The notes beneath the pieces were generated by a model. It did no database searches and was not told where the DNA came from. It saw nothing but the letters and a program-made list of their open reading frames with translations. A DNA stretch of 64,000 nt from Thermococcus argininiproducens (GTDB lineage Archaea; Methanobacteriota_B; Thermococci; Thermococcales; Thermococcaceae): the NCBI RefSeq assembly GCF_023746595.1, contig NZ_CP080572.1:1286530-1350529 (forward strand), read 5' to 3'. Below, one piece after another: positions 31,694 to 39,493 of the stretch. Position 1 is the first letter of the stretch. Every line of letters starts with the position of its first letter. Made by a program: the position numbers and the translations under genes.

Positions 31694-32389
31694 CTACACC
31701 ACCGCAGCTATTTCCACTATGAATCCTGCTTTAGGCTCTACTCTAAATGGAATTATCTTCTGAAAAATTCCCATAGCATTGTTATACTTCACGATAGTGG
31801 CAGAATTTTTCAAATCTCCTCCGAATACTTTGACCTGCAATCTTATGAGCATTGTAGCTACTTCTTCTAAAATCGAGAGTACAGAAGGATCCAGGTCACT
31901 TGGGCTCGCTGTCAATATTATGGCCTTGTTAAGGGCACTTAATTTTTTGAGGTGTTCTGTAAACTGTCTTAAAGTCTCCTCATCCATTTTTGGTGGTAAG
32001 ATTGAAGGTAGTGAATCTATGACAATGACATCTCTTTCCCACAATCTTTCCTCACTCAAGAATCTTGGTAAAAACTTTCCTCTCTTAGAAACACTGCTCA
32101 AAAGAGGATATAATGACACAAAAAGAAGTTTTCGTTTTATTAGAAATGGGATTACACTATATCCCAGTGATTCCATTTGATTTATAAATTCAGGGGTTGT
32201 AAGTTGGGTAGAAACATAACTAACTTGAATATCATTTTTTAGAAATCCATAAGCGAGTCTCTGGGAGAATATAGACTTTCCAGTCCCCCGGTCTCCCTCT
32301 ATAAATATTATACTCCCAGATGGTATTCCTCCACCTAGCCGTCTGTGAAGTTCATCATTTGGGATCTGCATTTTAAGTAAGCGTGGCAT
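31694..32389 (-). CDS. flaH: FlaH/ArlH, RecA/KaiC-like archaellum ATP-binding protein
   Basis: The 231-residue protein has a KaiC-like fold with Walker A GDRGTGKS near residue 32 and Walker B in RDVIVIDSLPSILPP near residue 117. FlaH binds ATP, forms a ring and regulates FlaI. The start is the ATG eight bases after GAGGTG; an upstream in-frame extension into flaG is not likely to be used. It gives a useful template for the DUF257 proteins, which share its strand-helix order without the P-loop. Confidence 0.9.
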   Translation of the reverse strand: MPRLLKMQIPNDELHRRLGGGIPSGSIIFIEGDRGTGKSIFSQRLAYGFLKNDIQVSYVSTQLTTPEFINQMESLGYSVIPFLIKRKLLFVSLYPLLSSVSKRGKFLPRFLSEERLWERDVIVIDSLPSILPPKMDEETLRQFTEHLKKLSALNKAIILTASPSDLDPSVLSILEEVATMLIRLQVKVFGGDLKNSATIVKYNNAMGIFQKIIPFRVEPKAGFIVEIAAVV

Positions 32390-32399
32390 GGTGTTCACC

Positions 32400-32837
32400 T
32401 CAGATTTTAAACACAAATTCACGTTGCTTTCCATTTTCAATGACCACAACGAGTTTGTGATAACCAGAGGGAAGAGTAGTGCTTACTCTCAACTCGCCGA
32501 CATCATAGGGATAAAGGGTAGATGGTGTCAGCGTGAGATTTGAAGGGGGAATGAGGTTCCCATCAATAAAGACAATAATAGTGCTGCTTGTAAAGGAGAA
32601 CTCCTCACTTCCAGTGTTTTTAATATAAAACACATAAGCTCCACCCAAGACAGGAATATTTTCTGGATCATTTATTATTGTGAAGTCCACTCTAAGATTT
32701 TGGGCTATTGTTGCTCCTCTAGTGCTGATACCATCCGCTAAGTCCTGAGTCACTATATAAAGGCCTCCAGCTATTGTTCCTGCGACAAGGAGGGAAACAA
32801 TAAAAAGGATTATTTCTGAAATTACTGAACTCGCCAT
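32400..32837 (-). CDS. flaG: FlaG/ArlG, archaellum stator component
   Basis: The 145-residue protein has an N-terminal hydrophobic helix (ASSVISEIILFIVSLLVAGT) resembling the flagellin core and a beta-sandwich domain beginning near residue 55. FlaG caps or anchors FlaF in the pseudoperiplasm as part of the stator. The ATG follows AAGGTGATGCTA; a nearer ATG overlaps the ribosome binding site. Eleven bases separate it from flaF. Confidence 0.85.
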   Translation of the reverse strand: MASSVISEIILFIVSLLVAGTIAGGLYIVTQDLADGISTRGATIAQNLRVDFTIINDPENIPVLGGAYVFYIKNTGSEEFSFTSSTIIVFIDGNLIPPSNLTLTPSTLYPYDVGELRVSTTLPSGYHKLVVVIENGKQREFVFKI

Positions 32838-32847
32838 TAGCATCACC

Positions 32848-33363
32848 TTAGGAGCAGTACCAGGCCTTTCCAACAATAGAAGGTTGGCCAGTTGTTTGAT
32901 TTACATCAAGCCATATCCATTTCCATTCTACCTTCAGAGAGCATCCTGTTTCAGTTGCTATTATCAGACTGTGGATAACTTGATCCTTAACTTCAGTAGT
33001 TCGTATTAGTATGGATTCTCCAGGGAGTAGATATGCTTTATCTTCTACTATGAGTGTCGACCCATCAGGCTCTTTCAGTTGTCCATCACGAACAAAATCC
33101 CAATATTTAGGGGATAGGGTGGAGCCATTATTGCTAATATTGAAAGTTATTGTATAGATGGACACATCACTTCCAGGATCAACGTAAGATACACCTTGTA
33201 GAGTAAGATGTGACGTCTGGGATTTTATGAAAGTTTCTTTATACGCCTCAACGGACTCGGCTATTGAAGTGTACGTATTCTCGAGGGAGATATAGAGAGT
33301 GCCAAATGCCATTATCGATGCAATGAATATCACTGCAAAGCTTGCTGAAATGCTGAATCCCAT
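32848..33363 (-). CDS. flaF: FlaF/ArlF, archaellum stator protein binding the S-layer
   Basis: The 171-residue protein has an N-terminal membrane helix (ISASFAVIFIASIMAFGTLYI) and a beta-sandwich domain (TITFNISNNGSTLSPKYWD... and TGCSLKVEWKW...). Characterised FlaF binds the S-layer protein and stabilises the archaellum. The start ATG follows GGGGATAGGGT. Two cysteines are present in the soluble part, at SGCS-like TGCS and at the C-terminal WYCS, and might form a disulfide. Confidence 0.85.
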   Translation of the reverse strand: MGFSISASFAVIFIASIMAFGTLYISLENTYTSIAESVEAYKETFIKSQTSHLTLQGVSYVDPGSDVSIYTITFNISNNGSTLSPKYWDFVRDGQLKEPDGSTLIVEDKAYLLPGESILIRTTEVKDQVIHSLIIATETGCSLKVEWKWIWLDVNQTTGQPSIVGKAWYCS

Positions 33364-33374
33364 ACCCTATCCCC

Positions 33375-34199
33375 TTAAACACCATACACATGTTCGAGGA
33401 TCTTATTCATCATCTTAAGTTCTCTTTCTAGAGAGTTCAGAACTTCTGGAGTTATTTTGGTACCTCTTAGGCGTTCAATGAATAGAAGTGATATTAAGTG
33501 ATCTTGAATCGTAAGTTTGTCATCTGGTTTCCAGTTTGGCTCTCTCTGGTGAGGTCTGGTACCGTTTGCATACTTCAATAAGCTTTCCAATACTTCTTCG
33601 GAGATCCACCCGATTGTATAGTAAAACTCAAGGACATTTTCTAGATTCAGCATTCCTGCTCTTTCGATGAGGAAACCTAGCCATTTCAATGCTATCATAG
33701 TTGAAACGGTGTCATTGGGGAGATGCTCTAATCTTGCCCTCATTTTTGTTGGACTTATTAGGGCTTCTCTCACATCTTTTGGAATTTGAAATTCTTCAGT
33801 CAAGATTTCTTCCTCCCCACTCCTATTATTTTCAATTAATTCGATCTTTGGGGGATCATAACTTTTAATTTCTTCTTGCTGTTCAACTTCAGGAATTCTT
33901 TCTGGAGTTCTTTCAAAATTTTCATTGAGCTCTTTATGAGGCGTTGTTTTACCTATTAAATGTCTTCTTATTTCTTCTAGGTATTTTCCAATCTCTTCTA
34001 CCCTTTTGTCTAACTTTCTGAGTCTTTCTGCTTGACTTGAATAGTTCTCGAGAACCCTGTTTATGATCAGATCCACTTGCTCCGGTGTTAAGATGTCCAT
34101 TTTTGAAATTAATTTGTCCTTTAAGTCCTTAATAAGGACATTAGGTACTTTTCCCTGTAGCATCTGAAGTTTACTGTCTATCTCGTTCTCGGTTATCAT
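33375..34199 (-). CDS. flaD: FlaD/ArlD, archaellum cytoplasmic ring protein
   Basis: The 274-residue protein has an N-terminal helical region with coiled-coil character (about residues 1-80), an acidic disordered linker (about 85-150) and the conserved FlaD/E C-terminal domain (ARLEHLPNDTVSTMIALKWL … IGWISEEVLESLLKYA). FlaC/D/E form the cytosolic ring that links the motor to chemotaxis input. The ATG overlaps the flaC stop codon by four bases. Confidence 0.88.
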   Translation of the reverse strand: MITENEIDSKLQMLQGKVPNVLIKDLKDKLISKMDILTPEQVDLIINRVLENYSSQAERLRKLDKRVEEIGKYLEEIRRHLIGKTTPHKELNENFERTPERIPEVEQQEEIKSYDPPKIELIENNRSGEEEILTEEFQIPKDVREALISPTKMRARLEHLPNDTVSTMIALKWLGFLIERAGMLNLENVLEFYYTIGWISEEVLESLLKYANGTRPHQREPNWKPDDKLTIQDHLISLLFIERLRGTKITPEVLNSLERELKMMNKILEHVYGV

Positions 34200-34690
34200 G
34201 TTTCTCCCTCCGAGATTGCTTCGTATATTATCCTGTCAAGGTCTACTCCGTGATAGGCAAGGAGTTTCAAGTCTCCCTTTATCTGGGCTATTTCTTTTCT
34301 AATATCTTCGAGATCTTGCTTTAGTTCGTGTATTTCTTTTACTATTGGGTTTTCACTATCTAGATCTCTAAAGGGGTTAATCTCTTGTGATACTACCTCA
34401 TAGAGCATCATGACATCTTTGATAGTTTTGTCAAGCTTTTCTATTTCCTCCCGTAGTTCTTGGATTTGGGACTTCAAAGTGTCGATGTTGACCTTAATTC
34501 TTGGCAGGTCGTTTTCAATCTCGTTAAGTCTGTTCATTATGAGGGTAATTTTTTCTTCATCTTCTTTCTGCTCTTTTGGGTTTTCTTGAATGTTTCCTTC
34601 GCTTAGAGCAAGTTCTAATTGGTCGGTTTCTTCTTTTCCATCTTTTTCTGGTTTTTTCTTGAACTTCTCTTTCAAGTAGCTGAACGACAT
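34196..34690 (-). CDS. flaC: FlaC/ArlC, archaellum cytoplasmic ring protein
   Basis: The 164-residue protein has a basic/acidic N-terminal tail (about residues 1-45), a long coiled coil (about 48-95), and the FlaC-type C-terminal segment LKQDLEDIRKEIAQIKGDLK followed by LLAYHGVDLDRIIYEA. The ATG is seven bases after GGAGGG. The 59-bp gap to the flagellin gene is larger than other gaps in the operon and holds a T-rich stretch. Confidence 0.85.
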   Translation of the reverse strand: MSFSYLKEKFKKKPEKDGKEETDQLELALSEGNIQENPKEQKEDEEKITLIMNRLNEIENDLPRIKVNIDTLKSQIQELREEIEKLDKTIKDVMMLYEVVSQEINPFRDLDSENPIVKEIHELKQDLEDIRKEIAQIKGDLKLLAYHGVDLDRIIYEAISEGET

Positions 34691-34749
34691 TGCTAACCCT
34701 CCAAAAAGATTATGGGAAAAGGAAAACTTTGGAACATTGGAAGCTCTGA
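34691..34749 (-). terminator. Possible leaky terminator between flagellin and flaC
   Basis: On the coding strand the gap contains AGTTTTCCTTTTCCCATAAT followed by CTTTTT, that is clustered oligo-T runs directly after the flagellin stop. Partial termination here would give more flagellin mRNA than motor mRNA. Intergenic terminators modulating archaellation have been reported in P. furiosus. Confidence 0.4.
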
Positions 34750-35415
34750 TCACTTGAGTTCTATGATTGTATCTGTTCCGTAGCTTGGTGGTGTTACTAC
34801 TTTAGCGTAGCCAGGAGCACCAAATTCTGGTTTAAGCTCAATTGTGATCTCCGTTCTAGTACCAATTCCACCTGTGAATATTGCATCGGCATCAACAGCG
34901 AGTATTACTATATCTCCTGCGTTAAGGGTTGGGGAACTTCCTGAAAGGGATTGGTCTTCGTCTTGGACGATTATAATACCAAACTCTTTGTCACTATTAG
35001 CAATCCCCGTTGTGTTCCATGGTAAAGTGCCTGTATTGAAGATATTTCCAGTCATAGTTGTAATGTTCTCAATTGCTCCGCTCTTGTACTTGAGAACAAC
35101 AAGCTTATCGCCATTGCTTATTGCGAGTTTTGCTTGGCTGAGATCTATTTCTTCACTCCCAGCGTTTGGAGAAACATAAATTGCAAGCATGGTGATACTT
35201 CCGCCACTAACATACCCAGTAACTCCATCAATCTTCAAACCACTAGCAACTTCTTTTGTTGTTTGTCTTCCTGTGGCTTCTGCTCTTTGTTGTAAGTAGC
35301 CGCTGGTGTTGATGAGTACTGCTGCGGCTACTGCAGCTACTAAAACCATGGCTATGAAGACTATCAAGGTGCCAATACCAACGGCACCTCTCTTCTTACC
35401 AAAAATAGGCTTCAC
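34750..35415 (-). CDS. flaB: Archaellin (flagellin) FlaB, second copy
   Basis: The 221-residue preflagellin starts MKPIFGKKRG (GTG start, six bases after GAGGTG). The class III signal peptide is cut after KKRG, leaving the hydrophobic AVGIGTLIVFIAMVLVAAVA filament helix. The variable middle (about residues 60-185) forms the surface domain. N- and C-terminal parts are identical at the DNA level to the adjacent copy. Several N-x-S/T sequons in the middle could be glycosylated. The prepilin-type peptidase is not in this window. Confidence 0.92.
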   Translation of the reverse strand: MKPIFGKKRGAVGIGTLIVFIAMVLVAAVAAAVLINTSGYLQQRAEATGRQTTKEVASGLKIDGVTGYVSGGSITMLAIYVSPNAGSEEIDLSQAKLAISNGDKLVVLKYKSGAIENITTMTGNIFNTGTLPWNTTGIANSDKEFGIIIVQDEDQSLSGSSPTLNAGDIVILAVDADAIFTGGIGTRTEITIELKPEFGAPGYAKVVTPPSYGTDTIIELK

Positions 35416-35425
35416 TTTGCTCACC

Positions 35426-36067
35426 TCACTTGAGTTCTATGATTGTATCTGTTCCGTAGCTTGGTGGTGTTACTACTTTAGCGTAGCCAGGAGCACCAAA
35501 TTCTGGTTTAAGCTCAATTGTGATCTCCGTTCTAGTGTCGATTCCATTGTTTCCAAAGACTGCGCTGGTATTTACTGCGAGAATTACTATGTCACCTGCA
35601 TTAAGGGTTGGATTAGTTGAACTTAGTGAACCATCCTCATCTTGTATGACTATTATTCCAAATGTTCTATCACCTGGAAATGTTGCTGCGAACACGTCTC
35701 CACCAAAAGCAGCATCGTCTGTAAATGCTGTGGAGTTATAACCCAAAATGTAAGAACTTGCACCATCGGTAATGTAGAGTTTTGCTTGGCTGAGATCTAT
35801 TTCTTCACTCCCAGCGTTTGGAGAAACATAAACTGCCATTAGGTCTATTTTGCTATTGCTAACGTGACCGACTACTGAGTCTATTTTGAGCCCGCTAGCA
35901 ACTTCTTTTGTTGTTTGTCTTCCTGTGGCTTCTGCTCTTTGTTGTAAGTAGCCGCTGGTGTTGATGAGTACTGCTGCGGCTACTGCAGCTACTAAAACCA
36001 TGGCTATGAAGACTATCAAGGTGCCAATACCAACGGCACCTCTCTTCTTACCAAAAATAGGCTTCAC
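35426..36067 (-). CDS. flaB: Archaellin (flagellin) FlaB, first copy
   Basis: The 213-residue preflagellin is the first structural gene after the promoter. The start is GTG, seven bases after GGAGGTG, giving the same MKPIFGKKRG signal peptide and filament core as the second copy. The middle domain differs in sequence and is eight residues shorter. Being closest to the promoter and ahead of the oligo-T region, it is a good candidate for the major filament subunit. Confidence 0.92.
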   Translation of the reverse strand: MKPIFGKKRGAVGIGTLIVFIAMVLVAAVAAAVLINTSGYLQQRAEATGRQTTKEVASGLKIDSVVGHVSNSKIDLMAVYVSPNAGSEEIDLSQAKLYITDGASSYILGYNSTAFTDDAAFGGDVFAATFPGDRTFGIIVIQDEDGSLSSTNPTLNAGDIVILAVNTSAVFGNNGIDTRTEITIELKPEFGAPGYAKVVTPPSYGTDTIIELK

Positions 36068-36115
36068 TTCCTGGCACCTCCGTTGGAAATTCTGCAATTA
36101 GATATAATGTTTTTT

Positions 36116-36124
36116 AAATATAAA
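36116..36124 (-). promoter_or_regulatory. Flagellin operon TATA box
   Basis: On the minus strand TTTATATTT lies about 50 bases before the GTG start of the first flagellin, with an A-rich BRE-like stretch upstream. Expected transcription start is near 36093, giving a leader of about 25 bases with GGAGGTG. Confidence 0.5.
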
Positions 36125-36156
36125 TTGATTTTTTGTTTTTACATTAATCTTTACAC

Positions 36157-36180
36157 ATGTAGGTACATATGTAGGTACAC
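36157..36180. promoter_or_regulatory. Tandem ATGTAGGTACAY repeat with TACATATGTA palindrome (candidate activator site)
   Basis: Two 12-bp direct repeats (ATGTAGGTACAT and ATGTAGGTACAC) lie back to back about 35-60 bases upstream of the flagellin TATA box. Their junction forms the perfect palindrome TACATATGTA (36164-36173), so the TACATA word appears on both strands. TACATA-type words are, from memory, the reported binding motif of the archaellum activator EarA in Thermococcales. Confidence 0.5.
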
Positions 36181-36255
36181 ACTAATATTTAGTAGTAATT
36201 TTTAAAATTTATAAAAAAGTCATAAAACTAGAATAAATACAAAACAAACAAGATA

Positions 36256-37218
36256 TTATAATGTGGGTTCGAGCACAAGAACAGATTTTCCGTATTCCTT
36301 TACTTTTGCGCCCTTTCCATAATATTCAAGAGCATCAAGAATCTCGGATTTTCGTGGGAATCGCCTAAACTCCTTCGTGAGTTTTTCAAAAAATTCCCAT
36401 GCAGCTATGTTTTCAAAATTCTCTCTAAATGGTTCTACAATTATTAGTTTTCCTCCTTCGTCCACGAAATTCAGAGCCTTTATAATGATTCTGTGAACTT
36501 CAGGAAGATATTCGAGAACAAAACTCATTACAACTCTGTCATACTTTCTTTTAGGTATGGCAGTTGTTATGTCAAGCTCTCTTAAGAACACCCAATCCAT
36601 GCCAAGTTCTCTTACCCTTTGTTGGGCTATGCTTAGTAATCCTGGGGAAAAATCAATCCCAACATACTCTCCATTTGGGCCAACATGCTTTCCGAGTTCT
36701 ATCGGTGATACCGAGCCGCAACCAAGATCAAGGACTCTCATCCCATCTCTAAGTCCACCAGCCCTAACAATTATCTCTCTATATAACTTGTTTAATGGGT
36801 TCGAAAGTCGAATGTCCCAGAAGTCTGAATCTTTGTCAAAGTCCATCATCACTTTAGAATTCTCGAAAGATAAAAATGCATAATTTGCCATTCTGACGAT
36901 TTCATCTTGTATGTTAATCCATTCTGGAATAATGTCCTTTAATCTTTCATACTCAAGAAGAAAGGTGCGTAAGAATCTTTTAGGCCTTAATTCTGTCCCT
37001 GTAGCCTCTAGAATTCCTAACTCATAATAGGCACTTAGTAGTGACTTTAAGTAAGCTTTATTCTTGACATCTATTGAGTTTAAAATATCTTCAAGGGTTT
37101 TAGTTTTGTCTAGTTCCTTAAAAACGCCTAATTCCAATCCAATTTTGACTATATTAAAGAACGAAAAGTCAATAAGAGTTGAGATGTTGAAATCAAATTG
37201 CTTTATTATGTCTTCCAT
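36256..37218 (-). CDS. SAM-dependent methyltransferase linked to the archaellum locus
   Basis: The 320-residue protein has an N-terminal helical/winged-helix dimerisation-like domain (about 1-95) and a class I methyltransferase domain with motif I MRVLDLGCGSVSPIELG, VGIDFSPGLLSIAQQRV, and YDRVVMSFVLEYLPE. The N-terminal region resembles that of O-methyltransferases. It sits between the HTH gene and the flagellins on the same strand; a fla-associated methyltransferase is known at this position in P. furiosus. The target is unknown. The start is the ATG eight bases after GAGGTG. Confidence 0.8.
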   Translation of the reverse strand: MEDIIKQFDFNISTLIDFSFFNIVKIGLELGVFKELDKTKTLEDILNSIDVKNKAYLKSLLSAYYELGILEATGTELRPKRFLRTFLLEYERLKDIIPEWINIQDEIVRMANYAFLSFENSKVMMDFDKDSDFWDIRLSNPLNKLYREIIVRAGGLRDGMRVLDLGCGSVSPIELGKHVGPNGEYVGIDFSPGLLSIAQQRVRELGMDWVFLRELDITTAIPKRKYDRVVMSFVLEYLPEVHRIIIKALNFVDEGGKLIIVEPFRENFENIAAWEFFEKLTKEFRRFPRKSEILDALEYYGKGAKVKEYGKSVLVLEPTL

Positions 37219-37228
37219 TTTTTGCACC

Positions 37229-37555
37229 TCACATAAATCTACTATAGTATGATTGATAAGTTTTTAGAAATTCAACAACTTTTTTCCCGTGTTCCGTAAG
37301 TTTGTAATATCGAAATCCATTATGGTTAATTTCTTCTACCAAACCAAGATAGACTAAAGAGCTATCTCCATTATAGCGGTTCCCCATGCCAACTAAGGCT
37401 CCTTTTACATTGGAAGGATCCGACCTAACGATTCTAGCAATTTCGGAAAGGTATGTAGAAGAGGGGTAAATCTCATGTAAGTAGAAGAGTATCTTTTTCC
37501 TTAGTTCACTCCTGTGTAATGATCGTAAGATGTGAGGGTCAATTACCAACCTCAA
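37229..37555 (-). CDS. Winged-helix transcriptional regulator, EarA-like candidate
   Basis: The roughly 108-residue protein contains a winged helix-turn-helix: SELRKKILFYLHEIYPSSTY, then LSEIARIVRSDPSNVKGALVG (recognition helix), a wing with LGLVEEINHNGFRYYKLTEHG, and a C-terminal helix KVVEFLKTY. This, together with its position directly upstream of the methyltransferase and flagellins, fits EarA, the activator of euryarchaeal archaellum operons. The likely start is TTG at 37555, six bases after GGTG; a GTG at 37567 is an alternative. Confidence 0.65.
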   Translation of the reverse strand: MRLVIDPHILRSLHRSELRKKILFYLHEIYPSSTYLSEIARIVRSDPSNVKGALVGMGNRYNGDSSLVYLGLVEEINHNGFRYYKLTEHGKKVVEFLKTYQSYYSRFM

Positions 37556-37567
37556 CTTCCCCACCAC

Positions 37568-37882
37568 AAAAAGCCAGACATGTTAATCCAGAACGTGGTA
37601 ATACTAGATGTTATATTATATTTAAATATTTCGGTTCGATATTGTAAATTATCTAGTTATTTGAGATAGCTGTTACAAATTACACAGTTATAAGTTACAA
37701 GGTTAATATATTTACAATTCTCGTTGGTTATTATATGGACGTAGAATATGATATTTCTTTAAAATAAATCTGAGTTCATTACCCTTTTCTGTTAGATAGT
37801 TATCATTTTGACAAAAAATTCGTCAAAAACTTTAAATATAATTCAAGATTTCTTGGTTTGTACTTTCAAGGGGTGCAGAAAA
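37568..37882. other. Divergent intergenic region
   Basis: About 315 bp between the HTH gene and the symporter pseudogene. It is very AT-rich, with several TTACAA/TTGTAA-like words (for example ATTGTAAATTA, GTTACAAATTAC, AGTTACAAGG) that could be regulator half-sites, and TATA candidates for both directions. No small gene is seen. Confidence 0.35.
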
Positions 37883-39332
37883 ATGGACATGATTTGGACA
37901 ACAATTATTTTGTACATGGGAGCAATGCTAGGAGTTTCAGTATATGCTAGGAAATACATTAAAACGTCGGCCGACTTTTTGGTGGCCGGCAGGAGACTAG
38001 GATTGGCTTTGACTACTGCAACTTTGGCAGCCACTCACTATGGTGGTGGCTTTCATCCTCGGAGGGGCTAGTTGGGGAGCCACCTATGGATTAGGAGGAA
38101 TTTGGTACGGTTTTGCCACGGGACTGGGTCTTTTGCTTCTTGGTGTGACTCTTGCAAAGCCTATGCGTGCTTTGGCCCTGTATACAGTCCCTGATGTATT
38201 GGAAATGCGTTATAAAAGCAAGATGATAAGACTTTTAGCAGCAATGCTATCACTTTTAGCCCTAGTAGGAATTCTTGGAGCTCAAGTTTGGGCAGCATCA
38301 GCAGTCTTCGAAGCCATAGGATTGCCAGGAACTGCTGGAGCAGTGTTTGCCACACTGATTTTCATAGCATATACGGCGTTTTCAGGATTATGGGCAGTTG
38401 CATTAACAGATTTCATACAAATAATGCTTGGAAGTATTGGTGTGTTAATTGCAGTAATCTTGGGCCTAAGCAAAGTAGGAGGCTTTGATGGCTTAAGAAT
38501 GAGTCTCTCTGCAATTCCAAACTTGCCACAACCAACTGGAGAATATTTCAACTTCATGTCCCTCGGAATTTCGCTTTTTGCCCTAACATTGGCAGCGACG
38601 GTAATGTATACCTTAATAGGTCAAGACTTTTATCAGAGGCTCTTTGCATCAAAGAACGAAAAAACTGCTAGAATGGGTGCAGTTTATAGTGGACTATTGC
38701 TTATGGCCTTGTCATTCCTTCCAGCACTGGCTGGGATGCTTGCATTGGCACTCTCAAGTGACCCACAAGCAATAATAGATTCACCAAAAACTGCAGTCCC
38801 CAAATTGGTTATAACGGTCTTTGGAAGTGGAATAGGAGCAATATTTGTTGCTGCAATTCTAGCGGCAGTAATGAGTACAGCTGATTCACTCCTCTCTGCA
38901 GCCACGTCTCACGTTGTCAAGGACTTATATCAAAGCTTTATAGAGCCTGAAGCGGATGATAAAAAGTTGTTGAGACTTTCAATGGGCACAACAATCGCTA
39001 TAGGGATTCTCTCATTAGTTGCAGCTTTGACGATCCAGGGAATTATAGAGCTTCTTATATACTCCTACGATATATATACTTCAGGTGTCTTTGTACCTCT
39101 AATACTTGGTATTTACTGGAAGAGAGCAACAAAAGAAGGAGCATTACTAGGAATGATTGCAGGGTCATTAACAGCAGTTATAGGGGTAACAGGCATTGTG
39201 AGCTTCAGTTACTGGGAATACATTTATGTGAGTGGTGCCATAGTATCAGCAGTTGTTATGGTACTTGTTAGCCTGATAACAGCTGCAAAGCCTATCGAGA
39301 AGGACTTTGAAAGGGCCTTTGAACTTGGTTGA
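37883..39332 (+). pseudogene. Sodium:solute symporter (SSS family), single-base frameshift
   Basis: The first 57 codons (MDMIWTTIILYMGAMLGVSV … ATLAATHYGGGF) read into an early stop at 38069-38071. The rest of the protein continues in another frame from ILGGASWGATYGLGGIWYG to the TGA at 39332. Removing one base in TTTC at 38051-38054 restores a continuous 482-residue SSS transporter with about 13 membrane segments, including the VAGRRLGL and ADSLLSAATSHVVKDLY signatures. It imports a small organic solute with Na+. Both parts are otherwise intact, so it is a very recent mutation or a sequencing error. Confidence 0.85.
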
Positions 39333-39445
39333 GATCATTTCTCGCTTTATGTTTTTTATATTTAAACTTTTGGACCTTATTATTTTTAGTAATCTTCCTA
39401 CAAGGAAAGTACAATTCTTGGGAAAACTATTTCCCTTTTAACTTG

Positions 39446-39461
39446 TGAAAAAGCTTTAAAG
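39446..39461 (+). promoter_or_regulatory. Enolase promoter
   Basis: GTGAAAAA followed by GCTTTAAAG gives a BRE-TATA pair 33 bases before the start codon. The leader is about ten bases and contains GAGGTGA. Confidence 0.5.
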
Positions 39462-39493
39462 AGAAACCTCAAATATCACCCGAGGTGAAAGTT

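Noticed and set aside
36111-36200. Possible CRISPR or tandem repeat array at the ATGTAGGTAC repeats
   Set aside because: Only two 12-bp units without spacers; read as a regulator site. No CRISPR array or cas gene was seen in the window.
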